Shown here one piece after another: positions 35,245 to 46,625 of a stretch of DNA of 64,000 nucleotides (the stretch's first letter is position 1; the number at the start of each line of letters is the position of its first letter). The stretch is from Siphonodentalium dalli (lineage: Eukaryota; Mollusca; Scaphopoda; Gadilida; Siphonodentaliidae). Location of the stretch: the NCBI GenBank assembly GCA_032622095.1, contig CP136066.1:227046961-227110960 (forward strand), given 5' to 3'. Both the position numbers and the translations under genes were made by a program. Below the pieces are notes generated by a model that worked only from the letters and a program-made list of their open reading frames with translations, searched no databases and was not told the DNA's origin.

Positions 35245-36454
35245 TATGTATCCCTCCTAATGGTCAACTGTTATGGTACAATTGATTAAATCATCACTAA
35301 CATTAGTTAAGCTTTTTCTCTAAATACCCCTTTAATATCTGTAATCAAACTATTAGGAATCAATCAACGCCTTGCCAATAGATATTTGAACATTTCAAAT
35401 AAAGTAAATCCTACACACAATTTCTCGAAGCTTCGTAATTAAACACATGTTTAAGTCATTTAATGCCACGATACGTCTGTCATTCAAATGCATGCTCCTA
35501 ATGGCTTCTGCATCTGTGGAGACTGAGAGATAAACAAAATTAATGTTTCTGTAAAAATTAAGGTTTTCTAGTGTGTCACTACTTCAGATATGGTTCAAAT
35601 AGCATACACATCACCGCATTTTGGACACATACCTTAAAGGTACACGTCATTTATGCATTTAAACCTAATTCCGCGTATACATCAATAAAAACGCTCTTTA
35701 TTTTCCAAATAGTTTGAATGTACCTAGTTTTAACAAAGATTTATGCAATCTACATGCTTTCATTCATATAAAATTTACGAAATGTATGTTAAACGACAAC
35801 AACATTGTAACAGACTGGCCACTTACCTTCAATTTATAGGTCATATTAGCCTGTACATTTATGGGAGACAGACATACATAATATAATGCATTGGCACAGT
35901 GTTAGTGATAATAATAAGGTGTCATTACTTCAGAAATGGTTCATATAGCATACTATTGTACCCGTGGTCACGTACATAAAATGAACACGTCACTTAAGCA
36001 TTTAAACCTAACTCAGTGTATCTATCAATAAAACGCTCTTTATTTTCAAATTTGTCTGAATTGTACTAAATTTACATTTAAAATCAAGCATTTAAACCTA
36101 ATTCCGTCTATCCGTAAATAAAAAACGCTCTTTATTTTCAAAATTTGTCTTAATGTCCATCGTATACTAAATTTATATTTAAAATTAAGCATTTAAACAT
36201 AATTCATTGTATCTATCAATAAAACGCTCTTTATTTTCAAAAACGTCCATTGTTTTAACAAAGATTTTGCAATCTACATGCTTTAATACATATAATATTA
36301 CCCAGTGTGTGTTAGACAACAACATTATAACATATTGGCTTTCAAGTTACAAATGCATGTACATTCGATGCACGAGGAAACATTGTAGGAAATGAAGGTA
36401 TTGATGTGTCATTACTTCAGAAATTGTTCATACAATTGACCGTATTTTGATCAC

Positions 36455-37400
36455 ATACCTTAAAGGTACACGTCACTTTGTCTATAATCAGACAATACAT
36501 TACACGTAGGGTTAAACCTGTCCATCGTAGTAAGCTTATTTACTTCAGAAATGGTTCCAATAGCATACTATTGCACCCGTTGTCACATACCTTAAAGGAA
36601 CACGTCACTTAGGCATTTAAACATAACTCATGGGATATCTATCAATAAAACGCTCTTTATTTTCAAAATTTGTCTTAATTGTACTAAATTTACATTTAAA
36701 ATCAAGCGTTTAAACCTAATTCCGTCTATCCGTAAATAAAACACACTCTTTATTTTCAAAATTTGTCTTAATGTCCATCGTTTACTAAATTTATATTTAA
36801 AATTAAGCATTTAAACATAATTCATCGTATCCATAAATAAAAAACGCTCTTTATTTTCAAAAACGTCCATAGTTTTAACAAAGATTTTTGCAATCTACAT
36901 GCTTTCATTCATATAAAATTACCCAGTGTGTGTTAGACAACAACATTATAACATATTGGCTTTCAAGTTACATATGCATGTACATTCGATGCACGAGGCA
37001 ACATTGTAACATTGTAGGAAATGAAGGTATTGATGTGTCATTACTTCAGAAATTGTCCATACACTTGACCGTATTTTTATCACATACCTTAAAGGTACAC
37101 GTCACTTTTGTCTATAATCACACAAAACATTACACATAGGGTTCAACATGTCCACCGTAGTAAGCTTATTTACTTCAGAAATGGTTCCAATAACATAGTA
37201 TTGTACCCGTGGTATCACATACCTTAAAGGTACACGTCACTTTTGTCTATAATCAGACAATACATTACACGTAGGGTTAAACATGTCCATCGTAGTAAGC
37301 TTATTTACTTCAGAAATGGTTCCAATAGCATAGTATTGTACCCGCGGGGTCACATACCTTAAAGGTACACGTCATTTGTGTCTATAATCAGACAATACAT
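36455..37400. repeat. Inner-arm repeats with TTAAAGGTACACGTCA motif
   Basis: ACCTTAAAGGTACACGTCA or a close variant occurs at about 35632, 36463, 36592, 37087, 37224 and 37361. The last three are exactly 137 bp apart. Each is followed by TATAATCAGACAATACATTA and TTACTTCAGAAATGGTTCCA. The motif AAACGCTCTTTATTTTCAAA alternates with them (about 35691, 36033, 36124, 36222, 36650 and 36843). The mirror set lies at 49511-51330. Confidence 0.85.
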
Positions 37401-38254
37401 TACGCATAGGGTTCAACATGGTCACCGAAGCAAACTAATCCAAAAGCAACGAACACCCATTACTGAGTCCCGCTGTAACTCACAACACAATTACTCGGGA
37501 TTAAGGTCTTCTAGTAATGAGTTATGGTTGTATACTTTAGAAATGGTACCTATAGCATAATATTGTACCCCATTGATGCACATCACGTTTCGTGTGAATT
37601 ACATGAGCAGGTAACTCAATTCTCTGCATTTCGAATGGAGTTGGGTATTTTTGTATATTATATACAGTGTTATTTAGCTTAGAAATGGTTGTTATTTTAT
37701 ATCAATATGCCAGTTTATGTCACAGACAAAATGCGTACTCACTCTTCACATAGACTAATATGTAAGCATTTGTATCATTTAGAATGTCAAAATATGGTCT
37801 AAGTCAGTCGTATTAGCTATATATGGCCACTTACCGTTCAAGTTATAACCCCATTAAAACTATGCTTCAAATGTAAATTATATGTAACTTGAATATGATC
37901 GGTCCCCAGGCCCTTTTTAGGTCATAGGTTCTAACCGACCATCGTTCATACTCGAACGCGTGTGTATATGATAGCTATGGTAATGGTAGAGAAATCTAGA
38001 GAGCTACGTAGACCCACTGCCTACATCAATATATATATACGATATACATGCACTGGCCGCAATGGGTTCCCGTTACTAGCCTATATACATGAAGTATTAA
38101 AGTTATACACCTTCATCAGCGCGCTCTAAATGAGTTTTGAATTGGCATATGGGTACGAATCCAAACCATTCCGATGTAATTTATCGGAATGCCAATCATA
38201 ACCATCTGCACAGAGAAAGCTAGTGGGGACGATACGCACTGTTTGCGTAATTGA

Positions 38255-38500
38255 CTAGACACATTGAGGTAAAGAAGCACCCTGATGTATCAAAGGTATA
38301 TTTCGAGGATTTTTAATCGGCAACCAATATTGAATATATTTTTGTTGGGCATGGTCATATGCACCACTGTGTTTCATATAAAACAAAAAACTAGTGGGTG
38401 GTAAAATCACCGAAGGCCAATATTCCCGATGGTAAGTTATTTTTAGCATATGGGATACATTTATGACTAAATCAGTTATAGGAAATGAGGTAAATTGCAC
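38255..38500 (-). CDS. Unrecognised 81-codon frame downstream of the 198-codon gene
   Basis: A minus-strand frame beginning QFTSFPITDLVINVSH and ending LIHQGASLPQCV, with a non-ATG start (GTG) or entered by splicing. An acceptor-like ATTTCCTATAACTGATTTAG lies inside its first codons. It begins about 145 bp after the stop of the 198-codon gene. It could therefore be a further exon of that gene or a second cistron. In core unit 2 a G-to-A change (CTCGA to CTTGA on the minus strand) stops the frame 16 codons early. No domain is recognised. Confidence 0.3.
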   Translation of the reverse strand: MQFTSFPITDLVINVSHMLKITYHREYWPSVILPPTSFLFYMKHSGAYDHAQQKYIQYWLPIKNPRNIPLIHQGASLPQCV

Positions 38501-38501
38501 T

Positions 38502-38507
38502 TTATTA
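38502..38507 (-). terminator. AATAAA polyadenylation signal candidate
   Basis: AATAAA on the minus strand about 140 bp after the stop of the 198-codon frame. It is the first such signal downstream. Repeated in unit 2. Confidence 0.35.
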
Positions 38508-38644
38508 TTTAAAAGGAATAACGCTATACAAGCTTAAACACACAAACCATGAGTTTTATCAACTTATTACGTGTAGCATATTTGGAGTTTAGTTATGTTC
38601 ACCAAACACCGGTAATTGACACCTCTGTCTGTATATTTTTGTTA

Positions 38645-39241
38645 TTACGATTGGGTCCCGTGTTCACCCTTTTTAGTTGTAAGCGAATAGTCTCCATAGC
38701 TCCAAATCGTTCCGAATGTCCAAACTAATTCACTATCTAATTCTGAAATAGGTTTAGTTGTGCTTACAATGTAATCCAAAACTAGTTGTTCATTGAACAT
38801 CTTTTCAATCGTGAAAATAGGACAAGGTTCTCTCATAATAATGTAACCATAAATTGATGTAACTTCTTCGAATTCCAAACTATAGTCATTAAAAACCGTG
38901 CTACGGTATTCAGCGAAGCGGGCAAAGTTATCACCGATAAGTACACGAATCTCATATATGTCTTTTTTAGTAATACCACTAAATATCCAACACTCAGAAA
39001 ACAGTTGATCCAAAGTATCCAGTAAGATATCTGTTTCAAATTCTGATCTCTCCATCAAAGCATTCAATCTCTTTCTACCATCATCAAAATTTCCTTCTAG
39101 AAGTTTCGTAATTATTAATTTACTCTCCCTTAAGAACCATGTATGTTGTAATTCTGTTTTCATGTCTCCATGTATCGTTGACGCGTTAACTAACTCCTTG
39201 TAAATTTTCTCAAGCATTTCTGTGGGTAATATTTCCTCCAT
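38645..39241 (-). CDS. 198-residue protein of unknown function, unit 1 copy
   Basis: The longest intact frame of the 19-kb element, ATG to stop without introns. It starts MEEILPTEMLEKIYKELV and ends GDYSLTTKKGEHGTQS. The protein is acidic, probably mostly helical and soluble, with no signal peptide or membrane segment. The LPTEMLEKIYKEL start resembles the first helix of F-box domains, but the rest of an F-box is not evident, so this is only a hint. There is no DDE/DDD triad, zinc-finger or polymerase motif, and it is not an obvious transposase. The second copy (44958-45554) is identical at the protein level. A TATAAAT box lies about 170 bp upstream (39409-39415). Confidence 0.7.
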   Translation of the reverse strand: MEEILPTEMLEKIYKELVNASTIHGDMKTELQHTWFLRESKLIITKLLEGNFDDGRKRLNALMERSEFETDILLDTLDQLFSECWIFSGITKKDIYEIRVLIGDNFARFAEYRSTVFNDYSLEFEEVTSIYGYIIMREPCPIFTIEKMFNEQLVLDYIVSTTKPISELDSELVWTFGTIWSYGDYSLTTKKGEHGTQS

Positions 39242-39408
39242 AATTCCTAATTTACAAAACCATCTGTTTATTCGAGTAAATCCGCTAACTCACATGTCAT
39301 TGGACATGAGTTCCTCATATAATTAACACAATCGGTTGTTCGTACCCATACCTAGTGAGCTTTTGATCTATAATAGCTATCGGTAAAGTATTTAGTTCTT
39401 ATTATAAT

Positions 39409-39415
39409 ATTTATA
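39409..39415 (-). promoter_or_regulatory. TATA-box candidate for the 198-codon gene
   Basis: TATAAAT on the minus strand, preceded by GATTGGT (an inverted CCAAT). It is about 170 bp upstream of the ATG at 39241. Present in both units. Confidence 0.35.
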
Positions 39416-39813
39416 ACCAATCAAAATCCGTTGCTGAATTTAGCTATACGAGGACAAACGGAATGATAACATCCGTTCAACAACTTGGTATTCCAGTCAT
39501 AGTCATAGTTCGTTTCATATTATTACTCTAAAATCTCCATTACATGGAGAAAATAAAGAGCCCATCTGATGTAAACTAGTATATAAGTACTTAGTGATTT
39601 ATTTTCATCAACTATATGTATTGTTACTCCTATAAATATAGTCTGTTATACAGAGGATACATCGCCCACGTGACAGTATCGTGTCACGAAAGGTCTACTG
39701 TGTTCAAAGTATATAAATGCGTGTCATGTTTATGTATATGTCCCTGTTTCTTAAAGCAAATCCAGTACATATACGTGCGTTAAGACACGTGCAATTGCCA
39801 CTAGTAAATCACG

Positions 39814-39925
39814 TATAAAAGCTCTTTACTGCATAGTTAAACTGTTGAATTTTCACACGCATTATATGTCTTTTTTATGGACTATATACGTGGTATATGT
39901 CAGTATATACAAGAATGTAATGTAA
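39814..39925 (+). other. TATAAAA box and short frame, stop in unit 1
   Basis: A strong TATAAAAG (39814-39821) is followed 45 bp later by an ATG at 39866 that reads MSFLWTIYVVYVSIYKNVM and stops. In unit 2 (46179-46379) the stop TAA is CAA, and the frame continues to 66 residues. One version is therefore either a broken or an extended form. Transcription would diverge from the 198-codon gene. The product is unknown. Confidence 0.35.
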
Positions 39926-40141
39926 TCACGTGCGCGTATTAATTTCATATATTCTTCTCAAAACAACTCAGCACAACGCATCAATTCTGATGTCTATGGC
40001 GGTTCAAACAGTGTACACTTTCAGTGTTGTTACCGTTTAATGCATACCATACTCATTTATGCATAATAACGCGGGTCTACATCGTTGCTATATACCTATA
40101 TACGTCCATATTTCTTAAAGTATAGTATCTATACGTACATC

Positions 40142-40276
40142 ATGGCGTATATTAAACCCCCTTTCACTGGTAAATCACGTATAACCATTTATACATACAC
40201 GCTGCTCTGTGGTGGTCTGTTGTGTCTTACCATTATACCATTATATGTAGAAGGTAAGGTGGTCAAATATGTATAA
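40142..40276 (+). CDS. Small membrane-protein frame, 44 codons, unit 1
   Basis: ATG in a good context (ATCATGG), reading MAYIKPPFTGKSR followed by a hydrophobic stretch TLLCGGLLCLTIIPLYV that could span a membrane. It ends at a stop just after GKVVKYV. In unit 2 (46455-46625) the first 38 residues are the same, but a 36-bp deletion changes the end and gives 56 residues. The unit 1 sequence GAAG/GTAAGG could be a splice donor. Function unknown; may be chance. Confidence 0.3.
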   Translation: MAYIKPPFTGKSRITIYTYTLLCGGLLCLTIIPLYVEGKVVKYV

Positions 40277-41621
40277 GTCTGATTTTGTGTCAATGTGCCT
40301 GTTATTAATCTCATCAATTGGGTCGTTTATAAGTCGTCAAACATGATGATTTCTAATCATCTAATAGGTATTATAAAAAATGCCTACTTCACAAATATTT
40401 TGAGTGCATTTCAGTGTATGTTTCGTGCTCTGTAAAAACGTGATTTGACCGCTAGTGATGTAGTGAAATAACGTATTTTATAGTTGTCAAATACGTACTA
40501 AAAATATTGTCAATTTATGACTCATCTAATGAATTTTCCACACCTAGTGTCTACAATATGTTTATATATTGTGACTCATTACTACGATTGCAGTATGTCC
40601 ACGTATGTCAGATACATAACCTTGATAACTATGTTTAGAAATACCTGGTATATGAGATCATATTGTAGCTGACAGAGACTGGAATGCGACTTGCATCTAC
40701 CATCACGTGCGTTCGAATGAAGTTACATGTACGATATGAGCCATTATATGTGTCGATGAGGTGTTATATCAGTATATTCATGCAATATTCGTAAATGACA
40801 GCAACATATCTTTTCCCTCCCATTATCAAGCGAGATTTTGTGGTTAGCTGACAAACATGGCATTTTCGAATATATATAGCCTATTGGACACTTACTTCAA
40901 AAATGCTAAAATTGCCTCTTCAAAATAGTTAAAAGTACACATTTTTATTTCGAATTTCATTGTTTACTGTTATGAAATTGGTCCTTTTATAAATGCTTAA
41001 TACGCAGTTACAAAAAGCCCTAATTGACAAACATTTTAAGCGCTATTATGACTATATTTGACGAATAAAAAAACGCCATTTGACGTAGTACAACAACGTG
41101 AAATGACTACTTTTTTAAACGCGAATTTGAAACAAAACTAATATACAAAATAATTTTAAATAGCCAGTGCATGTATATCGTATATATATATTGATGTAGG
41201 CAGTGGGTCTACGTAGCTCTCTAGATTTCTCTACCATTACCATAGTCCAAGTCTTCTTGTACTAAAACCAGCTAAGATATTGGGATGGCGATGCTGGCGT
41301 TTAGTCCAAGCCCGCTTGCATACCAATCCTACCACACGACTTACGCCCACGATCTGTGGCGGGAATCTGTGGTGTATTTTACTCGATTTACCTAGCAAAT
41401 CAATACATGATGCTATATACATCGGAAAGGCTTACATCTTATGGTCACAATGGTGTATAATAATCTAACTTTAATGTTAAATTACACATAGAATATTCCG
41501 GTTGATTGCCATAAACATCGATTTGTTTCTCTGTTTGTTTACGTTTTAACCGAAAGCCGAAGTGGTCCGAATAAGTTCGGCATAATCCGCTGTTTGTTCT
41601 GGGAATTCTACTTTCCGTTTC

Positions 41622-41799
41622 TATATATAGCGCGGGTTTTCCGAACAAAAATGGCGAAAACCGATCGCCCGAAAGTCCAGTTTTCTATGTGCTTTCAGAA
41701 CAATTCCCGCACTAAAAACTTAATGACATAATGGAGGATCAGAACGGTAGTTTTGTTGACAATTTTCGCAAGCAACTTGTCAAAATTGGAGCAAATTAG
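41622..41799 (+). promoter_or_regulatory. TATATATA box with two short overlapping frames
   Basis: TATATATA at 41622-41629 is followed by a 26-codon frame (MAKTDRPKVQFS...) at 41651. A 22-codon frame (MEDQNGSFVDNF...) begins at 41731, and its ATG shares a base with the stop of the first. Both starts have good contexts (AAAATGG and ATAATGG). This may be a first exon or a leader. Unit 2 copy at 47911-48088. Confidence 0.3.
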
Positions 41800-44615
41800 A
41801 ACTCTTGTGTCTGACTTTCCATCCGTGTGATTTTCATCCATTGTGCATTTTGACTTTTGTGTTGATAAAATAATCGGAGAACCGAATCACACAGTTTCGA
41901 AATATAGTTCTTCCGTTTTAGTGGGACTTTTCAAACTTAAGGTTAAAAATTTATACAAATTTTGTTTGATTTTTTGTGTGCTTAACAAGAGCAGTATATT
42001 GCTCTGTTCGCTTAGTATATATCTTAATTTCGCCGAAGTCCACCAAATGTGGGAAATGTAGCACCATATTATTTATTCTAATACTCGTTGTGTTTACACT
42101 GTTTTAAACTTTGAGAGGGTTGTAATTCCCCGTAATTTATTTAATGTATTACATTTATGTCTTCAATGTTTAATTAATCTATTTATTATTTTATTTATTG
42201 ACACACATAATTACGATTACAATGGAGAATTCTTCGTAATTTGCGTTGTTGTCCAAAATCTACGGAATATTTTCAACGGAAAATGCCGAACACAGTTCGC
42301 AAGGTCAACCGAGTTCGCATACTTTTAAAAAATTGTAAACATTGAGGTAAATGTCTCTTTTCGCATTAAATTACCGTTTTAAATTCACAACTGATGTGGG
42401 TTTCAGATAAAATAGCATGTCTTCTGCAGAAAATATCCGTTTATTGTCGCAATTGTGATATTTTATTTCATATAATTGTGGTTTTATTTGAGCGGGTCAC
42501 TAACGCTTAAGCCGTGTCATAAGCGAGCATATATAAACGCTCTTTATTTTCAAAAACGTCCATTGTTTTAACAAAGATTTTGCAATCTACATGCTTTAAT
42601 TCATATAATATTACCCAGTGTGTGTTAGACAACAACATTATAACATATTGGCTTTCAAGTTACATATGCATGTACATTCGATGCACGAGGAAACATTGTA
42701 GGAAATGAAGGTATTGATGTGTCATTACTTCAGAAATTGTTCATACAATTAACCGTATTTTGATCACATACCTTAAAGGTACACGTCACTTTGTCTATAA
42801 TCAGACAATACATTACACGTAGGGTTAAACCTGTCCATCGTAGTAAGCTTATTTACTTCAGAAATGGTTCCAATAGCATACTATTGCACCCGTTGTCACA
42901 TACCTTAAAGGAACACGTCACTTAGGCATTTAAACATAACTCATGGGATATCTATCAATAAAACGCTCTTTATTTTCAAAATTTGTCTTAATTGTACTAA
43001 ATTTACATTTAAAATCAAGCGTTTAAACCTAATTCCGTCTATCCGTAAATAAAACACACTCTTTATTTTCAAAATTTGTCTTAATGTCCATCGTTTACTA
43101 AATTTATATTTAAAATTAAGCATTTAAACATAATTCTTCGTATCCATAAATAAAAAACGCTCTTTATTTTCAAAAACGTCCATAGTTTTAACAAAGATTT
43201 TTGCAATCTACATGCTTTCATTCATATAAAATTACCCAGTGTGTGTTAGACAACAACATTATAACATATTGGCTTTCAAGTTACATATGCATGTACATTC
43301 GATGCACGAGGCAACATTGTAACATTGTAGGAAATGAAGGTATTGATGTGTCATTACTTCAGAAATTGTCCATACACTTGACCGTATTTTTATCACATAC
43401 CTTAAAGGTACACGTCACTTTTGTCTATAATCACACAAAACATTACACATAGGGTTCAACATGTCCACCGTAGTAAGCTTATTTACTTCAGAAATGGTTC
43501 CAATAACATAGTATTGTACCCGTGGTATCACATACCTTAAAGGTACACGTCACTTTTGTCTATAATCAGACAATACATTACACGTAGGGTTAAACATGTC
43601 CATCGTAGTAAGCTTATTTACTTCAGAAATGGTTCCAATAGCATAGTATTGTACCCGCGGGGTCACATACCTTAAAGGTACACGTCATTTGTGTCTATAA
43701 TCAGACAATACATTACGCATAGGGTTCAACATGGTCACCGAAGCAAACTAATCCAAAAGCAACGAACACCCATTACTGAGTCCCGCTGTAACTCACAACA
43801 CAATTACTCGGGATTAAGGTCTTCTAGTAATGAGTTATGGTTGTATACTTTAGAAATGGTACCTATAGCATAATATTGTACCCCATTGATGCACATCACG
43901 TTTCGTGTGAATTACATGAGCAGGTAACTCAATTCTCTGCATTTCGAATGGAGTTGGGTATTTTTGTATATTATATACAGTGTTATTTAGCTTAGAAATG
44001 GTTGTTATTTTATATCAATATGCCAGTTTATGTCACAGACAAAATGCGTACTCACTCTTCACATAGACTAATATGTAAGCATTTGTATCATTTAGAATGT
44101 CAAAATATGGTCTAAGTCAGTCGTATTAGCTATATATGGCCACTTACCGTTCAAGTTATAACCCCATTAAAACTATGCTTCAAATGTAAATTATATGTAA
44201 CTTGAATATGATCGGTCCCCAGGCCCTTTTTAGGTCATAGGTTCTAACCGACCATCGTTCATACTCGAACGCGTGTGTATATGATAGCTATGGTAATGGT
44301 AGAGAAATCTAGAGAGCTACGTAGACCCACTGCCTACATCAATATATATATACGATATACATGCACTGGCCGCAATGGGTTCCCGTTACTAGCCTATATA
44401 CATGAAGTATTAAAGTTATACACCTTCATCAGCGCGCTCTAAATGAGTTTTGAATTGGCATATGGGTACGAATCCAAACCATTCCGATGTAATTTATCGG
44501 AATGCCAATCATAACCATCTGCACAGAGAAAGCTAGTGGGGACGATACGCACTGTTTGCGTAATTGACTAGACACATTGAGGTAAAGAAGCACCCTGATG
44601 TATCAAAGGTATATT

Positions 44616-44813
44616 TCAAGGATTTTTAATCGGCAACCAATATTGAATATATTTTTGTTGGGCATGGTCATATGCACCACTGTGTTTCATATAAAACAAA
44701 AAACTAGTGGGTGGTAAAATCACCGAAGGCCAATATTCCCGATGGTAAGTTATTTTTAGCATATGGGATACATTTATGACTAAATCGGTTATAGGAAATG
44801 AGGTAAATTGCAC
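44616..44813 (-). pseudogene. 81-codon frame, unit 2 copy, truncated to 65 codons
   Basis: Same as 38255-38500, but a single base change creates a TGA after PIKNP. The 16 C-terminal codons are lost. If the frame is a gene, unit 2 carries the damaged copy. Confidence 0.3.
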
Positions 44814-44957
44814 TTTATTATTTAAAAGGAATAACGCTATACAAGCTTAAACACACAAACCATGAGTTTTATCAACTTATTACGTGTAGCATATTTGGAG
44901 TTTAGTTATGTTCACCAAACACCGGTAATTGACACCTCTGTCTGTATATTTTTGTTA

Positions 44958-45554
44958 TTACGATTGGGTCCCGTGTTCACCCTTTTTAGTTGTAAGCGAA
45001 TAGTCTCCATAGCTCCAAATCGTTCCGAATGTCCAAACTAATTCACTATCTAATTCTGAAATAGGTTTAGTTGTGCTTACAATGTAATCCAAAACTAGTT
45101 GTTCATTGAACATCTTTTCAATCGTGAAAATAGGACAAGGTTCTCTCATAATAATGTAACCATAAATTGATGTAACTTCTTCGAATTCCAAACTATAGTC
45201 ATTAAAAACCGTGCTACGGTATTCAGCGAAGCGGGCAAAGTTATCACCGATAAGTACACGAATCTCATATATGTCTTTTTTAGTAATACCACTAAATATC
45301 CAACACTCAGAAAACAGTTGATCCAAAGTATCCAGTAAGATATCTGTTTCAAATTCTGATCTCTCCATCAAAGCATTCAATCTCTTTCTACCATCATCAA
45401 AATTTCCTTCTAGAAGTTTCGTAATTATTAATTTACTCTCCCTTAAGAACCATGTATGTTGTAATTCTGTTTTCATGTCTCCATGTATCGTTGATGCGTT
45501 AACTAACTCCTTGTAAATTTTCTCAAGCATTTCTGTGGGTAATATTTCCTCCAT
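44958..45554 (-). CDS. 198-residue protein of unknown function, unit 2 copy
   Basis: The protein sequence is the same as the copy at 38645-39241. The DNA differs at least at one silent site (GACGCG against GATGCG near 45494). The flanking TATAAAT and AATAAA signals are also duplicated. Two intact copies mean that either one could supply the product. Confidence 0.7.
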   Translation of the reverse strand: MEEILPTEMLEKIYKELVNASTIHGDMKTELQHTWFLRESKLIITKLLEGNFDDGRKRLNALMERSEFETDILLDTLDQLFSECWIFSGITKKDIYEIRVLIGDNFARFAEYRSTVFNDYSLEFEEVTSIYGYIIMREPCPIFTIEKMFNEQLVLDYIVSTTKPISELDSELVWTFGTIWSYGDYSLTTKKGEHGTQS

Positions 45555-46178
45555 AATTCCTAATTTACAAAACCATCTGTTTATTCGAGTAAATCCGCTA
45601 ACTCACATGTCATTGGACATGAGTTCCTCATATAATTAACACAATCGGTTGTTCGTACCCATACCTAGTGAGCTTTTGATCTATAATAGCTATCGGTAAA
45701 GTATTTAGTTCTTATTATAATATTTATAACCAATCAAAATCCGTTGCTGAATTTAGCTATACGAGGACAAACGGAATGATAACATCCGTTCAACAACTTG
45801 GTATTCCAGTCATAGTCATAGTTCATTTCATATTATTACTCTAAAATCTCCATTACATGGAGAAAATAAAGAGCCCATCTGATGTAAACTAGTATATAAG
45901 TACTTAGTGATTTATTTTCATCAACTATATGTATTGTTACTCCTATAAATATAGTCTGTTATACAGAGGATACATCGCCCACGTGACAGTATCGTGTCAC
46001 GAAAGGTCTACTGTGTTCAAAGTATATAAATGCGTGTCATGTTTATGTATATGTCCCTGTTTCTTAAAGCAAATCCAGTACATATACGTGCGTTAAGACA
46101 CGTGCAATTGCCACTAGTAAATCACGTATAAAAGCTCTTTACTGCATAGTTAAACTGTTGAATTTTCACACGCATTAT

Positions 46179-46379
46179 ATGTCTTTTTTATGGACTATAT
46201 ACGTGGTATATGTCAGTATATACAAGAATGTAATGCAATCACGTGCGCGTATTAATTTCATATATTCTTCTCAAAACAACTCAGCACAACGCATCAATTC
46301 TGATGTCTATGGCGGTTCAAACAGTGTACACTTTCAGTGTTGTTACCGTTTAATGCATACCATACTCATTTATGCATAA
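46179..46379 (+). CDS. 66-codon frame behind a TATAAAA box, unit 2
   Basis: Begins MSFLWTIYVVYVSIYKNVMQ and ends HTILIYA. The TATAAAA is at 46127-46133. It has a mildly hydrophobic start, then a polar stretch with SSQNNSAQRINSD. No domain is recognised. Unit 1 carries a stop at codon 20. Could be a first exon or chance. Confidence 0.3.
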   Translation: MSFLWTIYVVYVSIYKNVMQSRARINFIYSSQNNSAQRINSDVYGGSNSVHFQCCYRLMHTILIYA

Positions 46380-46454
46380 TAACGCGGGTCTACATCGTTG
46401 CTATATACCTATATACGTCCATATTTCTTAAAGTATAGTATCTATACGTACATC

Positions 46455-46625
46455 ATGGCGTATATTAAACCCCCTTTCACTGGTAAATCACGTATAACCA
46501 TTTATACATACACGCTGCTCTGTGGTGGTCTGTTGTGTCTTACCATTATACCATTATATGTAGAAGGTAATGTGGTCAAATATATAATCTCATCAATTGG
46601 GTCGTTTATAAGTCGTCAAACATGA
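46455..46625 (+). CDS. Small membrane-protein frame, 56 codons, unit 2
   Basis: The same start and hydrophobic segment as 40142-40276, then VEGNVVKYIISSIGSFISRQT. The 36-bp deletion in this unit joins the two parts. Function unknown. Confidence 0.3.
   Translation: MAYIKPPFTGKSRITIYTYTLLCGGLLCLTIIPLYVEGNVVKYIISSIGSFISRQT

Larger units (their letters stand above)
33891..37988. repeat. Left inverted arm of the 19-kb element, 4.1 kb
   Basis: Reverse complement of 48896-53080 with scattered substitutions and small indels. Match points include the outer tip, a series of TCTGGAACAATCTAG motifs (34090-34185), the two-exon gene at 34854-35244, and ACGAACACCCATTACTGAGT at 37439. The arm ends at CTATGGTAATGGTA. 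The inner half is built of internal repeats, including a 137-bp period around TTAAAGGTACACGTCA. Confidence 0.93.
37975..41245. mobile_element. Nested 3.27-kb segment with 83-bp inverted ends, copy 1
   Basis: CTATGGTAATGGTAGAGAAA... through CATGCACTGGC (37975-38057) is mirrored at 41163-41245. It carries the 198-codon and 81-codon frames on the minus strand and small frames on the plus strand. The right arm has only the 14-bp outermost piece at this place (48896-48909), joined straight to GTCCAAGTCTTC. The arm therefore either lost the segment or never had it. Confidence 0.85.
36222..42534. repeat. Core tandem unit 1, 6313 bp
   Basis: Directly repeated as 42535-48823. The join is at AAACGCTCTTTATTTTCAAA, a motif repeated many times in the arm. 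Unequal exchange between such motifs would produce the duplication. The two units differ by rare substitutions, a deletion of about 36 bp near 46582 and an insertion of about 11 bp near 47246 in unit 2. Confidence 0.95.

Noticed and set aside
41237-41648. Frames of 61, 62 and 67 codons duplicated in both units
   Set aside because: They overlap each other on both strands and are duplicated only because the whole unit is; no start, motif or splice support.
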